Below, piece after piece: positions 1-9,549 of a stretch of DNA of 20,332 bases; within the stretch, counting starts at the first letter, position 1; each line of letters begins with the position of its first letter. The position numbers and the translations under genes are program-made. Source of the stretch: Oehlia diaphana (lineage: Eukaryota; Glomeromycota; Glomeromycetes; Glomerales; Glomeraceae); contig QZLH01001903.1 in the NCBI GenBank assembly GCA_003833135.1, forward strand, positions 1-20,332, in the 5' to 3' direction. The notes beneath the pieces are model-generated. The model worked only from the letters and a program-made list of their open reading frames with translations, was not told the origin of the DNA and searched no databases.

Positions 1-4
1 TACG

Positions 5-93
5 AAATTGTAAACTTACGTAATATTTTGAAATTTTTCGAAATATTATGCCATAAACTTTCATAAACTTACAAAATCGTAAACTTACGTAAT
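5..93. repeat. 20-bp direct repeat at left edge
   Basis: Two near-identical 20-mers, AAATTGTAAACTTACGTAAT at 5-24 and AAATCGTAAACTTACGTAAT at 74-93, differ at one base. Between them are further copies of the shorter word CATAAACTT. The TTACGTAA core is palindromic. This looks like the terminal part of a dispersed repeat cut by the window edge. The type of element is not determined. Confidence 0.55.
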
Positions 94-2198
94 TTTTCGC
101 GCTATAAAATTTCCTGATGTTGGGTAAATTCTACCTCTTCCATATTATTCTTCCCAATATTCTATATATGAAAAAATACTATTTTCTATGAATTTAAGAA
201 TAAAAAATAAAAAATATGTCTTCAAACTACTAGTGCGAAAAATTGTGACTGAATGATCAGCAGAAAAAGTTTTAGTATATTAATTTTAATTGTTTAGTAT
301 AATTATATTTATTAGTATAAATGTAATAATTTTTTATTATTTTATTTACTATAATATTTTTTTAAAAATTTATATAGCTTTATTTTTAATTAGCAGTTAG
401 TAATTTTTTATTTATTTATTTTACTTTCTTTTATTATAAATTTTTATATAAATATTAATAAAAATAAAGATATTATATTATATTTGCTTTAAAAATGTAA
501 CTTATAACTTGTTTAAAAATATCTGAAGTTTTTATTAAATAAAAAAAATAATAGAAAATATAAAGGAATTGTTAATTTATAATATATTAGTAAAATAAAA
601 TAATTAATGATTAAAAGTTTGAAAACTTTAATAATTTAATAGATTAACTTAAATTTAATTTATTAGAAAAGTTTTATGATAATTTTAATTAATTATATAT
701 AAAAACATATTAAATATTCAGTTAAAAAATATAGTTAATTTCTTATTTGATACTTTATTTATATAATCTAAATATTTTAATACTAAATTTATATACTAAC
801 TTCCTTTTAATTAAGTAAAATTCTAATACTGTTATAGTAAAATTAACAAAAAAATAAAATAAAATAAAATTTATTAAAAACCTTTTATTTTTTTTTTTAT
901 TTTAATAAATTTTGCATTATTTATTTTAATAAACTTTTTTAAAAAAAACTTTTTTTTTTACAATATTTTAAAAAAGATATTTTTTCTTATAATACTTTGA
1001 AAATATTATTTTTTAAAAAAATAAACTATTATAAAAATATCAAAGAAAAAATTTAATCAATATTTTTTAGTATTTTTGTTTAATAAACTTTAAACTTTAA
1101 AAGTACTTAAATCTCTTTTAAAAAAAAAAAGTTTCTTCAAAATTAACAAAGTTTGTCTAATATTTAGCATATAATTTGCAACATGCAATGATATTGAATT
1201 AAATTAAAAGTTTTGAAATTCTGGATTTCTTTTTCTACTTTTTTTTAACTATTTTGAAAGTAAACTTTAAAATTTTTATTTTATTTTATTTATTCTTTTT
1301 CTTAAGTTTTGGAAACTAAAAAATATTTCAGAATTCAGACTTATTTTATATTTTTATTTAATAAATAGTATTAATATTCATTTTTTTTATTTTTTATAAA
1401 TTCTAAATACTAAAGAATAGTTTTAAACTTTTATATTAATGTAAAAATCTTTAGATTTTTTTTTATAATTTTTTTTATACATTAATTAATAAATAATTTT
1501 AATATTCATTTTATTATTTTTATATTCAAATAACTTCAAACTTATTATTAAAAGTAAAATTTCAAATTTATTTTTTTATATTTAATTTTAATGAATATTA
1601 TTAAAACGATTTCTATTTGTACATTATGTGTTTGAACACAATTTCCAAAAAAGTAAATTTTTATGCTGATCATTTAATGTTAAAATTTAACAAAAAAAAA
1701 AGTAAAAAAAAGATTGTTAAATAACTTAAAAATAACATTCCAAACCATCTATGATATACTAAGTAAACTTGCAGAACAGATCAAAATACACCTAATATAC
1801 ATTTCTTTTAAAGATTTATTTATTAGATTTTTTTTTACAAAATTTTTTATCAAATCACGTGATATGTGTTTTAAACACTAGTGTACATTAAGAAATTTTC
1901 TATTATTAAACATTCATTTTTATTATTTTTAAATTTTAAATGCTGAAAAATAATTTTGAACTTATTTTTAAAAATAAAATCTTTAAATTTTTTTTAATTT
2001 ATATTTTAATTTTAATAAATATTACTAATATTTATTTTTATTATTTTTAAGTTTAGATACTAAAAAATAATTTTTAAATTTTTATTTTAAAAATAAATTT
2101 TTAAATTTTATTTTTTTATATTTATATTTTAATATTACTAAACATTTATTATTTTATTTTTTTTAGGTTCAGAATATCAAAGATATATTTTGATCTTC

Positions 2199-2229
2199 AT
2201 TTTCTATAATAAAGGTCATTATAGAAAAT
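2199..2229. repeat. perfect inverted repeat, 12-bp arms
   Basis: ATTTTCTATAAT at 2199-2210 is followed by a 7-nt spacer (AAAGGTC) and its exact reverse complement ATTATAGAAAAT at 2218-2229. It would form a 12-bp stem with a 7-nt loop. No neighbouring gene explains it. It could be a small foldback remnant or chance in AT-rich DNA. Confidence 0.6.
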
Positions 2230-2975
2230 TGGCTTTTTACTAATGATTTTTATCTTTAAATTCCATTGGTTAATTAGTTAAAAAGAAAAAAAATTATAAT
2301 AATATAATATAAATTTTTTTATTATAGTAAAATCTGCAAAAAATTACTATATATAATTTTTACCTTAGATTTAAGAAGTACTTGGAATGATCTATCTTAT
2401 AAGTAAGTGAAATTCTGTATATTCTAAATTTATTTTTAAAAGATAAAATTTTTAAAATTATTATTTTTTAATTAACATTTCTTTAAATTTTTTTTAGATT
2501 TTAAAAGTCAGTGTAATTCAAAGTCTAATATAATTAAAATAATTAAATAATATATATATATTGTTTAAATTATTTTGGACTGCTGTAATTATAAGTAAAA
2601 TTCTAAATTCAATTATAGCATTTGTACTTTATATAGTAAATTACATATAAATTAAATGAATTATGCCATTTCAAATTATAATTATAATATATTCCAAAAT
2701 AAATTAGGTAGAATAGTAAAAAAAATTACTACTAAAGCTTATCAGCAGTAATTATATATTATCATATTAGCATTTGATATACTTTTAGCCTAAATTAAAA
2801 TCTAATAAATACTGACTGGTATTACATTATAAATCTACTATTGGTAACTATCACCATTAGTGATATTTAGTAATATCCAATAGTATAAATAATTTTTTAT
2901 TATACTAGGAAACGGGAATTGTTATAAGTTTAGAGTAAGGTATAATAAATAAAGATGTAGCGATATTCTACTAAA

Positions 2976-3045
2976 TAGCAGCATAACGCCTTGAAATTCT
3001 GGTAATTTTCTTCTGATTAGTAGCATAACGCCTTGGAATTCCTGG
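2976..3045 (+). repeat. short tandem-like direct repeat
   Basis: TAGCAGCATAACGCCTTGAAATTC starts at 2976 and a close copy with two internal substitutions (TAGTAGCATAACGCC, then TTGGAATTC) starts at 3018, a spacing of 42 bp. The unit is GC-richer than its surroundings, which suggests a decayed mobile element rather than local low-complexity sequence. Confidence 0.5.
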
Positions 3046-4252
3046 ACAGAGAAACTCATGTAATTGAAAATTTACACGTTATTTCCATAGATCATCATAG
3101 TGCGTAGACATATATAGTCCTTCACTTCGTTCTGAACAATTATTTCAAAAGTTTATTTAATCGATATTTTTGAAAAGTAAATTTATTCTTTTATTTAATT
3201 AATTATATTTATTAATTACCAATCTAGCATTAATAAGAATTTAATATTTTATTTCTATAACTTTTTATTAATAAACTAAAATACATTTAATTATAAGGTT
3301 ATTACTATTAAATATTAATATTAAAAGTTTTAATGTCAATTTCATAATAATTGTAGTATTGTAACTTTATTTTTAAAACATTTAAGATATTAATTTTTTT
3401 AATAAAATCTAATTAAAAATTATTATTTATAAGAAAAAATATTGATTTTAAGAATATAATTCATAAAAATTATATATTAAAATTACAGATAAAAAGATAT
3501 ATTAATAATTAGAAATGGAAAATATAATATTTATATAACATTTATAATAAAAGTTAATCAGAGTTAATTTAAGTAGCTGGAATTAAGTGGATATGCGATT
3601 TTTAATTTCAGTCAGATAGTTATATGAGAACTGGAAAAATTTATAATAGAGGTTACTATAATACTCAGTATACTAGTAAAGTCTATTAAATTTTTTATAT
3701 ATACAATTTTTAATGAAGCTAAAATATATGAATTAAACTTATCTATTTAAGTTTAGAGTTAAATATATGATTTATATACCCAATTTAGATTTTTATATAT
3801 TTTGTATAACACAAAAAGGTGGTTCGTATAATTAATAAATTTTTTAAAAAGTGGATCACGTTATTATAAAATTTTTTTTAAAAAATTTAATAATCTTAGT
3901 TAATATTGATATTAAAAGAATAATTAATAATTTATTTTATTTTTCAGATATTTCTGTATAAGATTTGTTAGATTTTTAGTTTAATTACTTAAGAAAAATT
4001 TTTATTAATTTAAGTAAAACCATCATTTACTATTGTCCAATGATTTTTATTATAAGTTGTTATATGTATTATATAATATTACATAAATTTTCAAAAAAGG
4101 AAATTTTTCAGCAAAATAAAAATTGAGAAAATGTTACATAATATTATACAAATATCCAAAAATGAAAAGTTTGCCATTGATTAAATTTGAAAACTTTTTT
4201 ATAAATTTAATCAGAATTACAATAATTTTGGCTAGTATTAAAATTGTTATAT

Positions 4253-4301
4253 ATGTTATATAACATGTTATTTATATTATATAATATTGTGTTATATAAC
4301 A
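4253..4301. repeat. paired palindromes ATGTTATATAACAT
   Basis: A 14-bp perfect palindrome ATGTTATATAACAT lies at 4253-4266 and a 12-bp version TGTTATATAACA at 4290-4301. Both are followed by TG or TGG. The context about 200 bp to the left has a related imperfect inverted repeat (TGTTATATG... and GAAAATGTTACATAATATT), so this may be part of a degraded foldback element. Confidence 0.4.
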
Positions 4302-5865
4302 TGGCATATCTCTGTCTATTAATGATCAGTACAAAAAAAATTAAAAAATTTAAATTAAGCCAATTGAGCCAATTGAGCTAAGATAATTTCATGATTAACT
4401 CAATAATAAAAAAACCATATAAAAATAATTTCTTATATTTAAAAATTTAATAAAAGTATTTATCAAAATATCTTAAACTTGAAATTGAATTTATAAAGTG
4501 ATTTAAAGAAACTTAAAAGCAATTAAAAATAGTAATATATTATATAATTTAAATAAAAGCTTAATTTTTAACTAAAAAAGTATATACTAAATAAACTATT
4601 CAAATGTAAAAGAAGTAAAATTTTCACAAAAATAAATTAATAGTTTTATGTCTTGTTATAATTTGATTAATAGAAAAAGAATAATAATTACACTAAGGTT
4701 TTTAAATAATTAAATTAAATAATAGAGTAAGTTTTATTTTATATTCTTTATTATAGAAGAAAAATATTAGTACCTATTATCTTTAATTGCTAATATAAAT
4801 AAAACTTCAATGGCATTTAACTTATAATAGTTATTTTACAGAAAGTTATGATAAATATCAATAATTTTTACAGTACAGTCATGAAAATTATAATTATTAT
4901 TTAACATCATATAAAATAACACTTTTATCTTATAAAGATTAATATCCAATGATGGAAAAAAGTGGAAAAGATATAAATAAACTATAAAAACATATAAACA
5001 TGAAAAATATTATCAGAAAAATTACAGGTATAAATATATCATTAAAAAACTATTGGCAACTAATTAGTAGATATAAGTAATATAGTAATTAAGTAATATA
5101 GTACTAAAATTATTTTTATTTAAGTTTAAAATTTGTACATACCTACGTATGTACATACCCCTATAAATATATTATATATAAAAGTCAAAATGATATTCTA
5201 AACCTTTTATGGCTTATTAAGTAAAATTGTAAAATAGGTAAAAATACATACAATAAATAAATTTTAAGGCTCTATAATATGTACATATGAATTGTGTCAT
5301 GAATATTTAAAAAACAGAATTTTACTAAAGTCACGTAATAATTAATAATTGATAATAAAAATTACTAAAAATGAAAGTATGTGCATATGTGTAGATACAT
5401 ATAAATTTTATTTTATTTTCATTTTATTAATATTATTATTTTAAATTGTACAGCAAATAGAAACAAATTACATTCATTAATTATTTTAAACTTATAAGAA
5501 GAGTTTTCTAATGGAATTATTTGTACTAATAAGAAAAAATGGATAAATGAAAAAAAAAATAGTTTGATAGATAGAAAATATTTGAATACAATATACAAAA
5601 TAAAGAAATAATCCAAAATCTCTTTAATATTAAATTTTTTTATTGTATATAGAACTGATATTATAAAGTAAAAATTTTATGAAAAGAAAACAAATATAAT
5701 TATAATTCTAGAAAGATTAACCTTTCATTTGCAACCTTTTGAGCTTAATGCTGCTATCCAAAACTTATTTAATAATAAAATTCAAAAATCTGAAACTCAA
5801 AAACTTTATTTTTAATGAAAAAATTGGTAAATCTGAAACTTTTCTAAATTATAATTAGTTTCAGA

Positions 5866-6352
5866 TAGTGTTACAATCCATCTATCCTTCATTCATATCT
5901 GTGACCGGATATCCAACATTTTCGGATAATGAATGAAAATTTTGTAGATGAATCGGATGAAGGCGGATAAAGGATATCTGTGACAAATCATCCAGATAAT
6001 CCCCTCAAATATCCGTAGGATATCTTGGACTTAAATCGGGCCAAATTCATAGTTCTGGCCAGAGTTATGAATTTTGTGTAACATCATGTAATACAAAAAA
6101 TCAGCAAAAAATTTTGTGTAATATAACTTACCCAGTGGCTAAACCTTTTATCTGAGATCACGTGACTATTATTATTGTAATTCCGGCTGGCACTACAGAG
6201 TTGGCCAGAATTATGTTCAATAATCGGATGATCCAGATGATTCGTCAAGGATATCCGGATGATGCAGTTATCTGACTTTCAGATATCTTCTACCAAACTG
6301 ATCTGACGGATTTGAATAACGGTTGACGGATTATCTGCGGATTATAACACTA
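5866..6352. mobile_element. hAT-type MITE with 8-bp TSD
   Basis: A 487-bp non-coding element is bounded by terminal inverted repeats TAGTGTTACAATCC (left, 5866) and, read from the right end, TAGTGTTATAATCC (13 of 14 match). It is flanked by identical 8-bp direct repeats GTTTCAGA at 5858-5865 and 6353-6360. An 8-bp target duplication and TIRs beginning TAGTG are the known signature of hAT-superfamily elements. Inside are many copies of a subterminal word (GGATATCC, CCGGATAT, CGGATGA) in both orientations, and a 32-bp palindrome at 6043-6074. There is no transposase frame, so it would be non-autonomous. The element is visibly GC-richer than flanking DNA. Confidence 0.85.
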
Positions 6353-6360
6353 GTTTCAGA

Positions 6361-7022
6361 AAAACATAAAAACAGTTTCTGCAATTAAGTTTATTATAAA
6401 ATTAGTTTTAGATTGAATTTTGACTAAACTAAAATTTTGAAAAAATAGTTTTGGCAAATATCTTTTAGTAGGATTCTGAAATATATATAGAAAGGTCAGA
6501 GGCAGCCAAAAAATTTTTACTAATAGTTGTACGCATTCTTTCAGGACCGGAATTATGATAATTTTGACAAGTGACCAAAAAGGCAATATCTTTTCATCAG
6601 GAATTATCTAAAAAAGGAAGGATTTTTATATTTTTTGGGCTGATTATACGCAAACTCAGATCTGATCTTTTTATGTATATTTTGGGATCCTCTTTTAGCA
6701 TGTCATTAAACAAATCTTTTAAAGTTAAAGTAATTATATTTATTATTATTAAAACATTTGAATGTAAATTTTTTGATATATTAATAAAAAATATGTTAAA
6801 ATAATAAAATAAAATAATAAATATGACATTTTTATAATAATTGGATGAGCCATTAATGATTATATTACATTTGGAAAAATTAAAAGGCCTTCTTATTCTC
6901 TTGTTACAAGTTGAATAAAAGAAAGTACCATTTCTTTTGATCCTTGTTCATTATATCTACCATTTCTTAGTAAAATATAAAAGCAATTAAGAAACATAAG
7001 AACACATAGATATGTAACAAAA
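6361..7022. other. intergenic, possible decayed repeat
   Basis: No convincing gene was found. Short open frames on both strands here have no recognisable motif and begin at non-ATG codons or lie in AT-rich sequence. Some stretches, such as 6480-6700 and 6840-6960, are less AT-biased than the desert and could be eroded transposon sequence linked to the transposase-like fragment downstream. I could not align them to any catalytic region. Confidence 0.4.
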
Positions 7023-7169
7023 TTGGGGATGCAATGGGATCCTGACATAATTAGGTGTTTGTTTAAATGTTATGGCATCTCAAATGCTACTGATAGAATA
7101 GAAGACAATTTAATTTTTGATTTTAATAAAATAAAGAGTATTAATAATCCAAAGATAATGAAAAGTTAA
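7023..7169 (+). pseudogene. pogo/tigger-like transposase C-terminal remnant
   Basis: An open stretch of 48 codons ending in TAA reads WDPDIIRCLFKCYGISNATD and then an acidic EDNLIFDF segment. This resembles the C-terminal tail of pogo/tigger-type (Tc1-mariner superfamily, DDE) transposases, where a W..(I)..(I)I..SF..CGISN..DG.ED pattern follows the catalytic domain. That family comparison is from memory and was not searched. No start codon, DNA-binding domain or DDE catalytic region is found upstream in frame, and a stop lies just upstream in the other frames. If the assignment is right, this is a dead 3' fragment. An alternative is the last exon of an unknown host gene. Confidence 0.5.
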
Positions 7170-7915
7170 ATGTATTACAAGATTGGAATTAATAATAAAG
7201 AATAAATAAATAAATGAAATAATAAATAATAACATATATACTTTAAACTCAGGCTATTGTTAAATATATTATAAAAAAAAGTAATGTGAAAAGTGTAAAA
7301 ATGTAGTTATAAAAGGAAAAAAGTAAGCTTTTCGTGTTTTTATTATTGCGAAAAAAATACATATGTTACACAAAATCTTGTGGTCCCACAAAACATTTAT
7401 CGGATTTTAAGTTAGAAGGAAATGTTTTTATCTAGTAAATACCCGGGTATCATGACATAGGGGTACTAACTTATAATATTGATATTATGCTTAATATTTA
7501 ATACTACTACTAAAGTTTTTTTTAACCACTTTTCCTTTTTTATTAAATTAAAGAATTAAATATTTAATAAAAAAATATTTTAGAAATAAAAAATTAAGAG
7601 ATTTAAATCTTAATAATGTTTTTTAAAAGTAAATTTATGATTATTACAAATATAATATAAAAATATTATATAAAAAAAGCATGACCTATGCAATAATAAT
7701 AATATTTAATTTTTGATACTTGGTTTTAAAAAAATTTCTAGAAGTTCTTTTAATTTATCTTTATCAAGTAACAAATGCATCATTATGATGTTATTATTTA
7801 TCATTGGATTGATTACATACGCCGCAGGAAACGGCGTCACATGAAAAAAAAAGTCATAACAATTAATGTGGAAATATCGCTTTATCAACATGAATCATAC
7901 ATTATTAAAAAAAAG
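7170..7915. other. intergenic, no gene recognised
   Basis: This is AT-rich sequence between the transposase-like remnant and the metallothionein promoter array. It contains a 12-bp perfect palindrome ATACCCGGGTAT at 7439-7450, and ATGTTACACAAAA near 7364, which is an inverted copy of a word inside the MITE. It also contains a GC-richer patch (GCCGCAGGAAACGGCG near 7822). Short frames here look like chance. Confidence 0.5.
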
Positions 7916-8262
7916 ATTGCATTGACGAAATATAAAAAAAATTCTGCCAATAGCAAAATCCTCTCCCGCTTCCAGGCTGTGACGAAATTTTAAAAAATAG
8001 CAAAATCCTCTCATGCTAAACCATTGCGACGAAATATAAAAAATTTCTGCCAATAGCAAAATCCTCTCCCGCTTCCAGGCGTAAACTATTGTGACGAAAT
8101 TTAAAATAGCAAAATCCTCTCACGCTAAACCATTGCGACGAAAATTAAAAAAAAAATTCTGCCAATGGCAAAATCCTCTCACGCTTCCAGGCGTAAAAGA
8201 TGGCATAACTATTGTGACGAAAACTAATTCTGCCAGTTATCACGCTTTCAGGCGTAAAATCT
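7916..8262 (+). repeat. tandem array upstream of metallothionein gene
   Basis: This is an imperfect tandem array of units about 47-59 bp long, alternating between two related forms. The core word AGCAAAATCCTCTC occurs at 7952, 7999, 8055 and 8108, with a GGCAAAATCCTCTC variant at 8167. GACGAAA occurs six times (7924, 7981, 8028, 8093, 8137, 8216). CTGCCAAT, which contains a CCAAT motif, precedes the core in alternate units. GCTTCCAGGCGTAAA follows it in those units, and GCTAAACCATTGCGACGAAA in the others. The last unit, near 8227-8260, is degenerate. The array ends about 20 bp before the putative TATA box of the metallothionein gene, so a cis-regulatory role is plausible but not shown. I do not see canonical animal MRE cores. 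Confidence 0.75.
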
Positions 8263-8279
8263 CATGCAAAACATTCGAA

Positions 8280-8287
8280 TATAAATA
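8280..8287 (+). promoter_or_regulatory. putative TATA box of metallothionein gene
   Basis: TATAAATA lies 70 nt upstream of the metallothionein ATG at 8350 and directly downstream of the tandem repeat array. Its sequence and spacing fit a core promoter with a short 5' leader. In such AT-rich DNA a chance match is possible, so the call rests on position. Confidence 0.5.
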
Positions 8288-8349
8288 AGACCCGTACTTT
8301 TCTCCTTTTCTGAAAAAAAAAAAAAATCCCGAGTAAAAAAAAAAGCATA

Positions 8350-8632
8350 ATGTCTACAAAAGGAGATCAAATTAACTGTCAATGTGGAGATAGCTGTCAA
8401 TGTACAGGTGTTTGTAACTGCGGTAAATCTTCTACTACCACTAAAGCTACCGAAACAAAAGACACCAAGAGTGGCGAAACTCATAAAGCATGTGGAAATA
8501 AGTATGTATTAGAAAAACTTTTTCGATTTCATCGCAAAAAAAATTAATATACTATCTAAAAATTCTTGTAGGTCTTGTACTTGCAGCGAATGCAAGTGTT
8601 CTCCAGGAGCATGTAGCTGCGGTTCGAAATAA
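8350..8632 (+). CDS. metallothionein, two-exon
   Basis: The exons are 8350-8501 and 8572-8632, with a 70-nt intron (GTATGT...TTGTAG) joined in frame to give a 70-residue protein. It has 13 cysteines in two clusters. The N-terminal cluster has C10, C12, C16, C18, C22 and C24. The C-terminal cluster has C48, C53, C55, C58, C60, C65 and C67. Almost all are in CxC pairs, and a Thr/Lys-rich linker of 23 residues separates the clusters. There are no aromatic residues and only one His. This is the classic layout of a cytosolic metallothionein that binds copper, zinc or cadmium through thiolates and buffers metal and redox stress; AM fungi are known to express such genes. The TATA box and repeat array lie upstream. 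Without splicing, the reading frame would lose the second cysteine cluster. Confidence 0.93.
8502..8571 (+). other. intron of metallothionein gene
   Basis: Donor GTATGT and acceptor TTGTAG bound 70 nt. Removing them restores a continuous frame (Lys51 is completed across the junction) and adds the second cysteine-rich domain. Translation straight through the intron instead gives a Cys-free tail ending at 8547, which supports splicing. Confidence 0.9.
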
Positions 8633-8664
8633 TTTAAATGATTTCATCAAATATCTTATGATGC

Positions 8665-8700
8665 ATCTGTTATGACATCTGTTATGACATTTGTTACGTC
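8665..8700 (+). repeat. 12-bp triplicate in metallothionein 3' UTR
   Basis: ATCTGTTATGAC is repeated exactly at 8665-8676 and 8677-8688. A diverged third copy, ATTTGTTACGTC, follows at 8689-8700. It begins 32 nt after the stop codon and so lies in the expected 3' UTR. Its function is unknown. Confidence 0.6.
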
Positions 8701-8802
8701 GCATAAAAATATTATACCCTTATTTAGTATATTTTAGTATTAGTATTTTTTTTTTTTTCAATTGATGTATTAACTTTATAATCGAATTAACATTTATTTT
8801 TC

Positions 8803-8808
8803 AATAAA
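8803..8808 (+). promoter_or_regulatory. polyadenylation signal, metallothionein gene
   Basis: AATAAA lies about 170 nt downstream of the metallothionein stop codon and is the first canonical signal after it. It predicts a 3' UTR of roughly 190 nt. Support comes from position only. Confidence 0.45.
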
Positions 8809-9235
8809 ACCATTTGACAAAGTAAATGGTGTTGTCATAATTTTTGGCGTAAATAAGAATTGAATAAAAAATAATCGTATGATTTACAAAAAATAAAATT
8901 GGCCTTATATGGCAATGGTGTGATGTTGTTCTTTGAAAGTGGGCTGATTACCTTAACGATAAATTTACGGCCAAAGTTAGTGGCGTGAAGATTTTTAATT
9001 TCTGTTATAAATATCGACCTGTTGAAGAGAGTTTCCAAAGAAAAAAGTAATAAAACTGAATAACGGAAAAAAAACCCAGATTCCGTAATATAATCATTTT
9101 CTGCTTTATTACCCGTCTTACAAATTAAACAAATCACACACATATATATAATTCGTATACGCATATTAATAAATACTTTGCGTTTTTCAATAAATTACAA
9201 ATTACAGTTATCACTTAATTCCATCATCATAAAAA

Positions 9236-9418
9236 ATGATTACTGGCACTCGAGGCGTACGTTTCTTCTTACGTTCAATACCGATAGAGGCCTACCCACT
9301 AGGAGCGGTCCTCACATTCGCAGTATGTTACGGAATCGGTCAAACCGCCTATAAATTACAAAATGATCGTAATCTTCGTAGATATCCATCATATTATGGC
9401 GGTTCAAGAACACATTAA
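9236..9418 (+). CDS. small single-pass membrane protein, B12D/MLRQ-like
   Basis: An uninterrupted 60-residue frame begins at an ATG in an A-rich context and has good codon usage and higher GC than its flanks. Residues 6-13 are basic. Residues 20-39 form one membrane-spanning segment that starts YPLGAVLTFAV. The tail is polar and Arg/Tyr-rich. The P(I)EAYPL entry to the membrane segment, and a following short tail with conserved-looking N and R residues, resemble the B12D/MLRQ family. Members of that family are small mitochondrial proteins linked to respiratory complex I or IV. That assignment is from memory and tentative. A signal AATAAA lies 126 nt after the stop. No introns are needed. Confidence 0.65.
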   Translation: MITGTRGVRFFLRSIPIEAYPLGAVLTFAVCYGIGQTAYKLQNDRNLRRYPSYYGGSRTH

Positions 9419-9543
9419 ATTCATTCATTCTTTCTTACGCTAAAACTTTAGAATAATATTTCTCCACGTCATAGTACATGTACATCATAATTATAAATCA
9501 TGTGACATATATATCTTGTATATCTGGTATCTTTCTTTCACTC

Positions 9544-9549
9544 AATAAA
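9544..9549 (+). promoter_or_regulatory. polyadenylation signal of the 60-residue gene
   Basis: AATAAA follows the stop codon at 9418 by about 125 nt and is the first canonical signal in the 3' flank. Confidence 0.45.

Larger units (their letters stand above)
1..5865. other. AT-rich intergenic desert, no gene recognised
   Basis: This stretch is dominated by A and T runs with stops in every frame, and no open frame of convincing codon usage was found on either strand. It holds short repeats that are listed separately: a 20-bp direct repeat at the left edge, a 12-bp-arm hairpin near 2200, nested inverted repeats near 2840, a direct repeat near 3000 and palindromes near 4260. A slightly more GC-rich island at about 2970-3150 may be a transposon remnant. 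I see no RNA gene here. Confidence 0.7.

Noticed and set aside
1619..1890. Possible foldback element with GTGTTTGAACAC and GTGTTTTAAACAC near TGTACATTA words
   Set aside because: Arms match only in short pieces, no target duplication is visible, and the interior is featureless AT-rich DNA.
5419..5616. 65-codon minus-strand hydrophobic frame
   Set aside because: It is almost entirely Phe, Ile and Leu from AT-rich sequence and has no features of a real protein.
6356..6804. Frames of about 76 codons on both strands next to the MITE
   Set aside because: They are AT-driven open stretches with no motif, and one partly overlaps the target-site duplication. A decayed repeat is possible but unsupported.
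7916..8262. Possible CRISPR-like array
   Set aside because: Units are imperfect and contiguous, with diverged repeats and no unique spacers, in a fungal promoter; this is ordinary tandem duplication.
7775..8288. Two plus-strand frames over the repeat array
   Set aside because: They are made of translated tandem repeats and lie upstream of a TATA box; non-coding promoter DNA is the better reading.
8248..8484. 78-codon minus-strand frame
   Set aside because: It is the antisense of the metallothionein first exon and promoter; the Cys-rich plus-strand gene explains the sequence.
8835..9164. 109-codon open frame on the minus strand between the metallothionein and the 60-residue gene
   Set aside because: It has no recognisable motif, is rich in Phe and Asn, and runs into the metallothionein 3' flank. 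A somewhat raised GC content makes it worth checking by RNA-seq, but nothing in it supports a gene call. Frames on the plus strand are equally protein-like.
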